Part shown: piece after piece, positions 1 through 6,272 of the stretch
How positions within the stretch are numbered: the first letter of the stretch is position 1
Layout of the letters: each line of letters begins with the position of its first letter
Assembly (NCBI GenBank): GCA_001563885.1
Contig: LKMM01000082.1
Span: 1-9,050, forward strand
Length of the DNA: 9,050 nt
Source: Natrialbaceae archaeon B1-Br10_E2g27
GTDB taxonomy: Archaea > Halobacteriota > Halobacteria > Halobacteriales > Natrialbaceae
Direction: 5' to 3'
The notes under the pieces: generated by a model
What the model saw: only the letters and a program-made list of their open reading frames with translations
What the model was told of the DNA's origin: nothing
The model's database searches: none
Translations under genes and position numbers: made by a program

Positions 1-611
1 CTGACGAAGATGGTGATGCCGAAGAAGACGAGGCTGACGAAGATGGTGATGCCGAAGAAGACGAGGCTGACGAAGATGGTGATGCCGAAGAAGACGAGGC
101 TGACGAAGATGGTGATGACGAAGAAGACGAGGCTGATGAAGATAGTGGGGAGGACGAAGAGGACGAGACTGACGAAGACGGTGATGACCAAGGTGAAGAA
201 ACCGTAGTTGACGAAGATGGCGACGACGAGGACGATGTAGAAGACTCAACAGCAGACGAGAACGACGGCGGGCTGTTCGATGATGGCCTCTTCGGATCGA
301 ATGACTCGAGCGAGGACGATGGGCAATCTGACGACGATGGAGTCTTCGAAGGTGATGAGTCAGATGAAGAGAGTGGTGACGATTCAGCCGCCGACGATGA
401 TGGACTGTTCGATGATGATCTCTTCGGGGATGATCCAACTGACGAAGGCGAAGAGGACGACGACTCACCCGAAGAAGACGATGGCCCACTCGATGAAGAC
501 GACAGCTTGTTCGACGAACTATTCGGAAACGACGCCGACGAGGATGAAACTGGAGACAACGCAGACGAGGAGACGGACGACCCGTTCGACGATGGGCTCT
601 TCGAGGACTGA
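1..611 (+). CDS. Acidic low-complexity protein, C-terminal part (5' end outside window)
   Basis: The reading frame is open from base 3 to the TGA at 609-611 and gives 202 visible residues; the true start lies to the left. The first ~80 residues are an array of the 11-residue unit DEDGDAEEDEA (three perfect copies, then drifting ones), nearly three quarters Asp/Glu. The rest is Asp/Glu/Ser/Gly-rich and punctuated by short hydrophobic motifs (GLFDDGLFG, GLFDDDLFG, SLFDELFG, PFDDGLFED at the very end). I see no Lys or Arg in the visible part. This composition predicts a soluble, intrinsically disordered acidic tail; in haloarchaea such tails often follow a small folded N-terminal domain, which cannot be seen here. 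I do not recognise the family and assign no function. The in-frame repeat, absence of stops and acidic bias make coding status solid. Confidence 0.85.
   Translation, partial: DEDGDAEEDEADEDGDAEEDEADEDGDAEEDEADEDGDDEEDEADEDSGEDEEDETDEDGDDQGEETVVDEDGDDEDDVEDSTADENDGGLFDDGLFGSNDSSEDDGQSDDDGVFEGDESDEESGDDSAADDDGLFDDDLFGDDPTDEGEEDDDSPEEDDGPLDEDDSLFDELFGNDADEDETGDNADEETDDPFDDGLFED
3..134 (+). repeat. 33-bp in-frame tandem repeat array
   Basis: Copies at 3-35, 36-68 and 69-101 are identical. The copy at 102-134 differs by one base (GCC to GAC, Ala to Asp). Decayed copies follow at 135-170 (12 codons), 171-203 and about 210-239. Bases 1-2 (CT) match the end of a preceding unit, so the array probably continues left of the window. 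The unit length is a multiple of three, so copy-number change would keep the frame. Confidence 0.95.
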
Positions 612-637
612 TGCTGTCGGTTGTCCCTCTACGGACG

Positions 638-658
638 GAGCAGACCGTTAGTCTGCTC
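638..658 (+). terminator. Hairpin downstream of the acidic protein gene
   Basis: GAGCAGAC (638-645) and GTCTGCTC (651-658) form a perfect 8-bp stem with a 5-base loop, 26 bases after the stop at 611. No T-run follows, so it is not a classic intrinsic terminator. It could be a transcript end or a processing/stability hairpin. Confidence 0.4.
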
Positions 659-851
659 GAGGTGATCTGTCGACGCTGCAACTCGCGCCATCATGCTACG
701 AGAAAGACACAGAAATCTCCGTTCGAACGGTATCGGTTGGGGCAGAAGTGGTGGTGGTGGTTTCGAGGGTATTTCTGCCATCGAGCCAACCGCGGGGGTG
801 ATTTGCTCACACGTGGTGCCGAGTCGGTACCGTTCCGTGCCTCTGATCTAC

Positions 852-866
852 TGTCCGACTCGGACA
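852..866. promoter_or_regulatory. 15-bp palindrome, possible operator
   Basis: TGTCCGA-C-TCGGACA is a perfect inverted repeat with 7-bp arms and a 1-base centre. It ends about 22 bases before the TATA-like box at 888-895, where an activator or repressor could contact the preinitiation complex. A related element, CCGAGTCGG, lies at 819-827, with centres 36 bp apart. That it binds a regulator is inference. Confidence 0.4.
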
Positions 867-887
867 TCTTCTGTTAGGTGGCTGAAT

Positions 888-915
888 ACTTTTATGCACA
901 CACTGACCAGTCAGT
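888..915 (+). promoter_or_regulatory. TATA-like box with a palindrome just downstream
   Basis: The sequence ACTTTTATGC around 888-897 fits a haloarchaeal TATA box, with predicted transcription start near 915-920. Between box and start lies ACTGAC-CA-GTCAGT (902-915), an inverted repeat with 6-bp arms, a position typical for archaeal repressor binding. A transcript from here would have an ~85-base leader before the HEAT-repeat gene. The plus-strand direction is assumed from the downstream gene. Confidence 0.4.
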
Positions 916-968
916 CCGATACGTGGGCGGGATATAACTCACAAATTCGTTCAGTCATAAGATCATGA

Positions 969-975
969 ATTAAAC
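969..975 (+). promoter_or_regulatory. TATA-like box proximal to the HEAT-repeat gene
   Basis: ATTAAAC at 969-975 would place transcription start near 998, leaving a leader of only a few bases before the ATG at 1005, as is common in haloarchaea. A T-run at 986-990 is an alternative box and would instead favour the ATG at 1020. Confidence 0.35.
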
Positions 976-1004
976 TGTCGGAACATTTTTGTTGCTCTTG
1001 TCGG

Positions 1005-1604
1005 ATGTCTCGAGTGCTTATGGATGGGGGGTATGCAGTCGGGGACACGCGAAGCGACGCGGAGTTCGATCTTCCGGCAGTTCTCGCCCGGCTCGATGGA
1101 GCCGACATAGAGGCCAAACACGACGCGGTCGAAACTATCGTCGAGCACATCGACCGAAACCCGGATCCGTGTCTGGCGACCGTCCCGAAGCTTCGATCGT
1201 TGCTCACAGAACCGAATCTCGAGTGTCACGAGGCCGTCGCCTACTGTCTGGCCGAACTCGCCGACCACTCGCCGGTAGATGTCGCACCATCTGCAGACGA
1301 AATCGCTACGTTCGTCGCTGCCAATCCGGGTCACGACGTGACGCCGGACCTCCTTCGATGCCTCGAGGCGATTTCACGCAAGCGGGCGAGTGCTATTAGT
1401 GAATACACAGACGAAATTGCCGTTGCACTCGAAAACGACGACCCGACTGCCAGGGCAGCGGCCGCGACGATTTTTGGACGGATCGCTGCTGTTTCCGACG
1501 AACCGCTCGAAGCCGTCGACGACCGTCTTGAGGCCCTGGCAGCTACTGATATCGATCACACCGTCAGAGAGCAGGCCCAGTGGGCACTCGATCGCCTCGA
1601 GTGA
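1005..1604 (+). CDS. HEAT-repeat domain protein
   Basis: A 199-residue acidic protein made almost entirely of amphipathic helix pairs. Helical repeats run roughly over residues 20-65, 65-90, 105-135 and 140-199, with Ala/Leu-rich core segments such as AVLARL, EAVAYCLAEL, TARAAAATIFGRI and REQAQWALDRL that match the HEAT / PBS-lyase-like repeat pattern. Such repeats form curved scaffolds for protein-protein contact; no catalytic motif, signal peptide or membrane segment is visible. The start at 1005 fits the proximal TATA-like box; the in-frame ATG at 1020 is a credible alternative, as neither has a Shine-Dalgarno sequence. It ends exactly where the convergent TFB gene ends. Binding partner and pathway are unknown; a link to TFB would rest on adjacency alone. 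Confidence 0.85.
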   Translation: MSRVLMDGGYAVGDTRSDAEFDLPAVLARLDGADIEAKHDAVETIVEHIDRNPDPCLATVPKLRSLLTEPNLECHEAVAYCLAELADHSPVDVAPSADEIATFVAANPGHDVTPDLLRCLEAISRKRASAISEYTDEIAVALENDDPTARAAAATIFGRIAAVSDEPLEAVDDRLEALAATDIDHTVREQAQWALDRLE

Positions 1605-2567
1605 TTACTGTATTCCCATCGCGCCAATCTGTTCTTGATACCGGTTTCGAATCGTCACCTCTGTGACCTGTGCAACCTCGGCAACCTCTCGCTGGGTTTT
1701 CTTTTCGTTACACAGTAGCGCACTCGCATAGATCGCAGCAGCGGCATACCCTGTCGGCGATTTTCCGGAGAGCATGCCCTGTGCCGCCGTAGTCTCGATA
1801 ATTTCGTTTGCTTTCGCCTGGACCTCTTCGGAGAGTTCGAGTTCAGAACAGAACCGTGGGACGTACTTTTTTGGATCGACCGGCTCCATCTCGAGAGACA
1901 GTTCGTGGGCAATATACCGGTACGTTCGTCCGATTTCCATGCGGTCGACACGTGAGACCGTCGCAACTTCATCCAGCGAACGCGGGATGCCTTCCATTCG
2001 ACAGGCCGCATAGAGGGTACTCGTCGCGACGCCCTCGATCGAACGTCCACGGATGAGGTCTTCCTCGAGCGCCCGACGATAGAGGACACTCGCTACCTCT
2101 CGAACCGACCGAGGGACACCCAGTGAGGAGGCCATCCGATCAGTTTCAGAGAGGGCAAACTGCAGATTTCGTTCCCCGGCGTCTTTGGTTCGAATGCGTT
2201 CTTGCCACTTTCGCAGGCGGTTCATCTGACTTCGTTTTTCCGAAGAAAGCGACCGGCCGTAGGCGTCTTTGTTCTTCCAATCGATCGTGGTCGTCAACCC
2301 CTTATCGTGCATCGTCTGGGTCGTCGGCGCACCGACGCGGGATTTGCTATCGCGTTCTGCAGCGTTGAACGCACGCCACTCTGGTCCCCGGTCGACGATT
2401 TCGTCTTCGAGAATAAGACCACACGAATCACAGCTGATTTCGCTTCCATCAGCACTTCTCGAGAGCGACGTTGACTCACACTCGGGGCAGGACCGACGCT
2501 GTTTGGCTGTTTCATCTTCCTGCTGTGTCGACTCCTGTCCCGTCACTTCTCGAGTCAAGCGTTTCAT
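1605..2567 (-). CDS. tfb: Transcription initiation factor TFB
   Basis: A 320-residue archaeal TFIIB homologue, which binds the TBP-TATA complex, reads the BRE and recruits RNA polymerase. Numbering from the chosen ATG: an N-terminal zinc ribbon with Cys27/Cys30 and Cys46/Cys49; a B-reader/linker stretch including DRGPEWRAF, then VGAPTTQTMHDKGL; two cyclin folds at about 130-215 and 225-315; and a BRE-type helix-turn-helix in the last 35 residues (TQREVAEVAQVTEVTIRNRY). Length is normal for the family. An in-frame TTG at 2582 would add five residues but lies at or upstream of the transcription start expected from the TATA box at 2597-2603, so ATG 2567 is preferred. Haloarchaea carry many tfb paralogues controlling different gene sets; which one this is cannot be told. 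It is divergent from the yjbQ-like gene. Confidence 0.95.
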   Translation of the reverse strand: MKRLTREVTGQESTQQEDETAKQRRSCPECESTSLSRSADGSEISCDSCGLILEDEIVDRGPEWRAFNAAERDSKSRVGAPTTQTMHDKGLTTTIDWKNKDAYGRSLSSEKRSQMNRLRKWQERIRTKDAGERNLQFALSETDRMASSLGVPRSVREVASVLYRRALEEDLIRGRSIEGVATSTLYAACRMEGIPRSLDEVATVSRVDRMEIGRTYRYIAHELSLEMEPVDPKKYVPRFCSELELSEEVQAKANEIIETTAAQGMLSGKSPTGYAAAAIYASALLCNEKKTQREVAEVAQVTEVTIRNRYQEQIGAMGIQ

Positions 2568-2596
2568 TGGGCATATTACCAAAATGGCTCAATCGG

Positions 2597-2603
2597 GTTA
2601 AGT
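2597..2603 (-). promoter_or_regulatory. TATA box of the tfb gene
   Basis: On the minus strand the sequence reads ACTTAAC, centred near 2600. The usual ~26-base spacing puts transcription start near 2574, giving a leader of about 7 bases before ATG 2567. This supports that start over the upstream TTG. Confidence 0.5.
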
Positions 2604-2727
2604 ACTCGGAGGGAACGACATGGTAGATGCTGTTGTGATTGGTTACCGTTCGATCGCTCACCGGGTTGGGAACGCCACAGCACGACGGACCGAAACGAAC
2701 AGCCATCCGTAGCGAGTACGGCTCTGT

Positions 2728-3120
2728 ATGGACCTGACCGTCAACACCGACTCACGATTGACGACCGTTGACGTGACCGATTTAGTCGCCGACGCTGTAC
2801 CGGATGACGTCAGTTCCGGTGTCGCGACGGTATTTCTCACCCACACGACCGCTGGTCTCCTCGTCCAGGAGAACGAACCTCGGTTGCGCGAGGACCTCGA
2901 GTCGTTTTTGCGAACGCTGGTGCCGGACGAAGGCCACGCACACGACGAGTTGGATGGAAACGCCGACGCCCACATTCGGGCAGCCGTGCTCGATTCGGAC
3001 GTCTCGATCCCGATCGACGACGGCGCGCTCGCGCTTGGAACCTGGCAATCGATCTTTCTGGTCGAGTGTGACGGCCCGCGAACGCGGCGGTTGATGGTCA
3101 GAGTCGTCGAGTCGTCGTAA
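2728..3120 (+). CDS. YjbQ / UPF0047 family protein
   Basis: A 130-residue single-domain protein with the hallmark motifs of the YjbQ/UPF0047 family: HTTAGLLVQENE (residues 39-50), GNADAHIRA (77-85) and LGTWQSIFLVECDGPR (103-118). Conserved His39, His82, Glu113 and Asp115 are present. Length matches the family norm of about 130-140. Members form small trimeric beta-rich proteins; one E. coli activity reported is a weak thiamine-phosphate synthase-like function, so the true role remains uncertain. No membrane or signal segment. Translation starts at ATG 2728. I see no convincing TATA box at the usual distance, only a short inverted repeat, CCGTA-GCGAG-TACGG (2707-2721), directly before the gene. 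It converges on the eIF-2B-like gene with 7 bases between. Confidence 0.92.
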   Translation: MDLTVNTDSRLTTVDVTDLVADAVPDDVSSGVATVFLTHTTAGLLVQENEPRLREDLESFLRTLVPDEGHAHDELDGNADAHIRAAVLDSDVSIPIDDGALALGTWQSIFLVECDGPRTRRLMVRVVESS

Positions 3121-3127
3121 CACTGTG

Positions 3128-3979
3128 TTAGAACTCGAGGACACCATCGTCGGTGACGACGCACTCGAGCATCGAGACGGGCGTTGCATCGTAGGCTGGG
3201 TTTTCGATCGCAAAGCCCTCTGTGGGCTCGCGCATGACTTCGCTTTCGACCCGGTATTCGTTTTCGAAGACGAAGCCGTCGGTGATGAGTTTCGAGGCCG
3301 AACCAAAGACAGTCACCGGGACGCCGACCTGCGAGGCGGTGGCGGCGATCGGATACGTCCCGACGCGGTTGTATAACGTCTGCTCGACGATACAATCCAT
3401 ACCGATGACGACGCGATCGCACTCCTCGAGGTAGACGCCGTGTGCGCTGTCAGTGATGAGCGTCGCTTCGACGCCGTCGAGTTCGGAGAGTGCTCGAACC
3501 ATCCTACGACCGATGTATCGTGGACGGGCTTCCGTGACGTACAACTCGAACGTTTTGCCAGCTGCCGTTGCTCGTTCGAGTGCCTCGAGCACCGTCGTCG
3601 AGTAATCGTGTGTTAGCACGGTGGTCCCATCGACGAGAAACTCCGCGCCGTTTGTAGCCGCGAGCTGTTTACCGGATTCGACGCGCGAGACGACAGCATC
3701 GATACGCTCCTGTGTCAGTCGTTTGGCGGCAGGGACATCTGCCGGAGCCGCTGCCGTCACGTCGCCGACGATCTCTCGAATCGCATTCTGAAGCGAGGCG
3801 TGGGAGGGATTTGCCCGTCGCAGGGCCGTCCCGTTTCGCTCAAGTGTACGGACATACTCCTCGACCGTCGTGAACTCACGTTCGAGCAACTCCTCGAGTG
3901 CGCGGGCTGCGTTGACTGCAACGACAGAGGAACTGTGGCTCTGCATCGCTTTAATCTCTGCAACCGTCTCATCGATCAT
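3128..3979 (-). CDS. eIF-2B alpha/beta/delta-like protein (R15P isomerase superfamily)
   Basis: A 283-residue protein of the fold shared by eIF-2B regulatory subunits, methylthioribose-1-phosphate isomerase and archaeal ribose-1,5-bisphosphate isomerase (AMP recycling). Helical N-terminal part to about residue 110, then a Rossmann-like domain: VLTHDYSTTVLEAL, LYVTEARPRYIGRRM, VIGMDCIVEQTLYNRVGT and PVTVFGSASKL. The active-site Asp of the isomerases is present in GMDCI (Asp195), but the catalytic Cys, normally in a THC motif, is Asp125 in THDYS. The sequence around it resembles eIF-2B alpha more than the isomerases. I therefore avoid calling it a working isomerase. ATG 3979 is chosen over an in-frame GTG at 4003 because CTTTTG on the minus strand at 4008-4003 is a TATA-like box suited to a leaderless start at 3979, and because the extra residues add nothing family-like. 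Confidence 0.85.
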   Translation of the reverse strand: MIDETVAEIKAMQSHSSSVVAVNAARALEELLEREFTTVEEYVRTLERNGTALRRANPSHASLQNAIREIVGDVTAAAPADVPAAKRLTQERIDAVVSRVESGKQLAATNGAEFLVDGTTVLTHDYSTTVLEALERATAAGKTFELYVTEARPRYIGRRMVRALSELDGVEATLITDSAHGVYLEECDRVVIGMDCIVEQTLYNRVGTYPIAATASQVGVPVTVFGSASKLITDGFVFENEYRVESEVMREPTEGFAIENPAYDATPVSMLECVVTDDGVLEF

Positions 3980-4002
3980 ACCCCAGTGAATTTCGCTGAG
4001 CA

Positions 4003-4008
4003 CAAAAG
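4003..4008 (-). promoter_or_regulatory. TATA-like box of the eIF-2B-like gene
   Basis: CTTTTG on the minus strand, preceded by purine-rich CCGGAAGGG that could serve as BRE. Spacing predicts transcription start at about 3979-3980, at the ATG itself. It lies in the 86-base gap after the MinD operon, so the gene may have its own promoter even though it points the same way. Confidence 0.4.
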
Positions 4009-4065
4009 CCCTTCCGGGTGGTCGCAGCAGTTTGTCGGTGTCTCGAGATCATCAAACGCTACCGG

Positions 4066-4764
4066 TCAGGTCACGTCGGACTGCTCGGTGAACCGCTTGT
4101 CGGCCTCGAGAAGCCGATCTGCGAGCGAGCAATAAGCGTCGGTCGCCCTCGCATCCGGATCGTACTCACGAACCGGGAGCCACTTCGACTGCGCTCTGGA
4201 GACTGCTGGCTCTGAACCGACGACTGTCACGGGGGCGGCGAACACTCGTTCCATCCGATCAGCGAGCTGTCGATGGCTATCTCCGCCAGCCATATTTAAC
4301 ACGGCAGCCGTAACTGGCGTCTCGAGGGCTACTGCGAGGTCGGCTGTCCGGGTCGCGTCGACGAGTGCGGATTTCTGTGGCTGTGTGACGAGCACTGCGA
4401 AATCGCCACTTCGAAGCGCGATGCCGACATCTCGAGCGAGACCAGCTGGACAGTCGACGACGACCCGATCGTACGCACGCTCGAGGCGGTCGATCACAGG
4501 CTCGAACGTTCTAAGGGTCGCGGCGCGAGCGCCGGCAAGCGTTTGCCCACTGGAGACGACGTGGACTGAACCGACTTCCCAGACGGCCTCGAGTGGGTCG
4601 GCCCGTCCGGCGAGTACGTCGTGGAGATCCGGGCCGGTACTCGGCGGGAGATCGCCACCGGTTACGTCCGCATCGACCACGACCGCATCGAGTTCGTACC
4701 CGAGGTTCCATGCCGTCGTCGATTTGCCGACGCCACCTTTTCCGCCAGTGACGACGACGATCAT
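4066..4764 (-). CDS. MinD/ParA-family ATPase, single domain
   Basis: A 232-residue cytoplasmic P-loop ATPase of the MinD/ParA (SIMIBI) class. It begins MIVVVTGGKGGVGKST, the deviant Walker A with signature Lys9 and Lys14; the switch I DAD is at 31-33 and the Walker B VVVDCPAG at about 101-108 (Asp104). These proteins dimerise on ATP and bind surfaces or partners to position cellular machinery; haloarchaea have several, some affecting cell polarity and motility rather than division. No clear C-terminal amphipathic membrane-targeting helix is seen (the end is ...DKRFTEQSDVT), so membrane binding may need a partner. ATG 4764 overlaps the stop of the preceding gene (ATGA) and follows a Shine-Dalgarno sequence, which decides the start over a 12-residue upstream extension. 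It is the last gene of the operon. Confidence 0.92.
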   Translation of the reverse strand: MIVVVTGGKGGVGKSTTAWNLGYELDAVVVDADVTGGDLPPSTGPDLHDVLAGRADPLEAVWEVGSVHVVSSGQTLAGARAATLRTFEPVIDRLERAYDRVVVDCPAGLARDVGIALRSGDFAVLVTQPQKSALVDATRTADLAVALETPVTAAVLNMAGGDSHRQLADRMERVFAAPVTVVGSEPAVSRAQSKWLPVREYDPDARATDAYCSLADRLLEADKRFTEQSDVT

Positions 4765-5126
4765 CGCCTCCTCCCCAGAACCGCTCCGGCCGGAGACCAC
4801 CCATCGAGTTCAGCAAGGACCAGTTCCTCCGACCAACTCGTCTCCGAACGGTAGCGTTCGTTCGAGACAACCTCGACTGGAGGGTCGGTTGGCGGGGCTC
4901 GAGTTGCAAACCCGATCCCACGGGATCGGTCGGGTGGAATTGTCCCTTGCCAGTGACGACCGTCCCAGTGGGGATCGACAACCCCATTTCGACGCGGCGG
5001 CCAGACCGGTCCATCCAGCGTGCTTTCTAGATGGACGAACTGGCGTGTCGTCTGGGTGTTTGTCAGCCTGATCTGTACAGTGGTAATCCCGTTTGTCCGT
5101 GTCGTTGTCGTTTCAACAGTGACCAT
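4761..5126 (-). CDS. Small soluble hypothetical protein, probably beta-rich
   Basis: A 121-residue protein of unrecognised family. The N-terminal part (TTTTRTNGITTVQIRLTNTQTTRQFVHLES) has the alternating pattern of beta strands in an immunoglobulin-like or CARDB-like sandwich; the middle is Trp/Pro-rich (GPVWPPRRNG, PHWDGRHWQGTIPPDRSRGIGF) and the end is a Leu/Glu-rich helix followed by GRRR. No signal peptide or membrane helix. It lies 3 bases after the RCK_C membrane protein and overlaps the start of the MinD gene by 4 bases (ATGA), so it should be made together with MinD and may be its partner or adaptor. There is no Shine-Dalgarno sequence at its own ATG, consistent with coupling to the upstream gene. 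The function is inferred only from context. It is less acidic than its neighbours. Confidence 0.8.
   Translation of the reverse strand: MVTVETTTTRTNGITTVQIRLTNTQTTRQFVHLESTLDGPVWPPRRNGVVDPHWDGRHWQGTIPPDRSRGIGFATRAPPTDPPVEVVSNERYRSETSWSEELVLAELDGWSPAGAVLGRRR
4767..4774 (-). promoter_or_regulatory. Shine-Dalgarno sequence of the distal MinD gene
   Basis: On the minus strand GGAGGAGG lies just before ATG 4764, inside the end of the preceding gene. It fixes the MinD start and, with the ATGA overlap, indicates translational coupling. Confidence 0.75.
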
Positions 5127-5129
5127 AGG

Positions 5130-6272
5130 TTAGGCCTGTGTTTTGGCGCTGTTGGTAGCTGGATCGAAGGCGTCGATTTCCGTCGGCGAGGCGAGTATCC
5201 ACAGTTCGTCTCCGGGCTCGAGTGTCTCATTTTCGTCCGGAATCGGGAGGTAACGACCGTCACGGCCGAGAACGAGAACGCGTCCGGGTAACCAGCCGAT
5301 GAACTCTCCGACCAGCGGACCATCGACGTCGACACTCCACCTGAGGACGGTCTCCTCGAGTGTTCGGATCCTCGAGGCAAAGGCATAGCCGTCGGTGGCG
5401 TCGTCGGGTTCGGTCACTAGCCGGTACGTGGCCGTATCCGAGAGTGTGCCCGCATGATCTCGGTCGACGATGACCGTCGCAATCGAGTCCGTAATCGTTC
5501 GAACCGTTCCCGTAGCGACCAGCCGGCCGCTTTCTGCCGACCGGATCTCGACTGGATCTCCGAGTCCAGCCGCGGCGGCGGGCTCGACGTAAATCGCTAC
5601 TGCCACGGTCGCTGGTGGGAGCATCGAACTCAACCCCGACGATCGATTTCCGACGAGGACTCGATCGACACTGCCGTCATCGGCGAGTTGCACGTCGGCG
5701 TAGCTGATACCGTAGGCATATTCGATATGGGTAGCGATTCGCCGACGGCGTTCGCTCGCCGACAGTCCGTACGGAAGCCGAACCGTCGACTCGGCTACGG
5801 CCCTCCGAGTCGATCGTTCGACCGAACGGTAGCCGTCTGCGTCTTCGATCGTCTCGGGAAGCTGGATGTCGACGCCGAGGCGAGCCGAGCGAACGAGTTC
5901 GGCGACATCGTCTCGGCGATCGATCCGATTTATATCGCCGATCTGGCAGACGATTCGGTCTCCGAGTCGACCACCTGCGGTTGCTACCACGCCACAGAGC
6001 AGTGCCGTCGCGAGCAAATACCACGCGCTATAGTGGTGATCGAAAGCGACGCCGGCGAAAAACCCGTCGTGGCGGATCACTACGGATAGCAGATAGATCG
6101 ATACGAACGAGAGACCGACGAAGGCGGCCACACCGGTGGGTGGCGAGTGGGTCGTAAGCCAGCGATAGCCTGCGGCCACACTTACGGCCACCAGCCCGGC
6201 GATAAGTCCAGTTCCAACGAGTGCAACCCCAGTGGCTCGAAACAGCTCTACGAACGCGGTGATGTCGACCAT
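5130..6272 (-). CDS. Three-helix membrane protein with C-terminal RCK_C (TrkA-C) domain
   Basis: A 380-residue protein with membrane helices at about 15-35, 48-66 and 83-101, then a cytoplasmic part. Residues ~135-225 form a mixed domain (includes IEDADGYRSV and RRRRIATHIEYAYGISYADVQL); ~225-300 a beta-rich domain (AIYVEP...GDPVEI...ATGTVRTI); and the last ~70 resemble RCK_C / TrkA-C (VGEFIGWLPGRVLVLGRDGRYLPIPDEN...LEPGDELWIL), a ligand-binding regulator of K+ channels and transporters. No channel selectivity filter (TVGYG-like) is present, so it is unlikely to be a K+ channel itself; a ligand-sensing membrane anchor is my inference. ATG 6272 shares its first base with the stop of the preceding gene (TGATG) and has a GGAGGTGAG Shine-Dalgarno sequence 7 bases upstream; a GTG at 6275 is less well spaced. 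It is a tandem paralogue of the next gene upstream. Confidence 0.85.
   Translation of the reverse strand: MVDITAFVELFRATGVALVGTGLIAGLVAVSVAAGYRWLTTHSPPTGVAAFVGLSFVSIYLLSVVIRHDGFFAGVAFDHHYSAWYLLATALLCGVVATAGGRLGDRIVCQIGDINRIDRRDDVAELVRSARLGVDIQLPETIEDADGYRSVERSTRRAVAESTVRLPYGLSASERRRRIATHIEYAYGISYADVQLADDGSVDRVLVGNRSSGLSSMLPPATVAVAIYVEPAAAAGLGDPVEIRSAESGRLVATGTVRTITDSIATVIVDRDHAGTLSDTATYRLVTEPDDATDGYAFASRIRTLEETVLRWSVDVDGPLVGEFIGWLPGRVLVLGRDGRYLPIPDENETLEPGDELWILASPTEIDAFDPATNSAKTQA

Larger units (their letters stand above)
612..1004. other. Gene-poor intergenic region, probably regulatory
   Basis: This 393-base gap holds the hairpin at 638-658, two CCGA(G/C)TCGG elements (819-827 and 855-863), a perfect 15-bp palindrome (852-866), a TATA-like box near 888-895, a second palindrome (902-915) and another TATA-like box near 969-975. 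Two short plus-strand reading frames (611-877 and 693-968) overlap each other and encode basic, Trp/Arg-rich products unlike haloarchaeal proteins, so I do not call them genes. I see no tRNA-like fold. Confidence 0.6.

Noticed and set aside
1..134. CRISPR array
   Set aside because: The units are contiguous with no unique spacers and lie in a coding frame.
10..207. Lys/Arg-rich repeat reading frame through the tandem array
   Set aside because: It is the shifted frame of the acidic repeat; the Asp/Glu frame stays open to 611 and has haloarchaeal composition.
611..968. Two overlapping short plus-strand reading frames (611-877, 693-968)
   Set aside because: They overlap each other, are basic and Trp/Arg-rich, have no ribosome site, and run through the palindromes and TATA-like boxes.
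2568..2582. TTG start adding five residues to TFB
   Set aside because: It lies at or upstream of the transcription start predicted from the TATA box; ATG 2567 fits better.
2658..3422. 254-codon minus-strand frame across the YjbQ gene
   Set aside because: Arg/Ser-rich antisense shadow lying over two genes with clear family motifs.
4385..5071. 228-codon plus-strand frame opposite the MinD and 121-aa genes
   Set aside because: Ser/Thr/Arg-rich composition typical of an antisense frame in high-GC DNA, and it spans two well-supported genes.
5454..6089. 211-codon plus-strand frame opposite the RCK_C membrane protein
   Set aside because: No recognisable motif; the opposite strand has membrane helices, an RCK_C domain and a Shine-Dalgarno sequence.
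5130..6272. Reading the RCK_C membrane protein as a K+ channel
   Set aside because: No selectivity-filter signature or pore loop is visible between the helices; only the regulatory C-terminal domain is shared with K+ systems.
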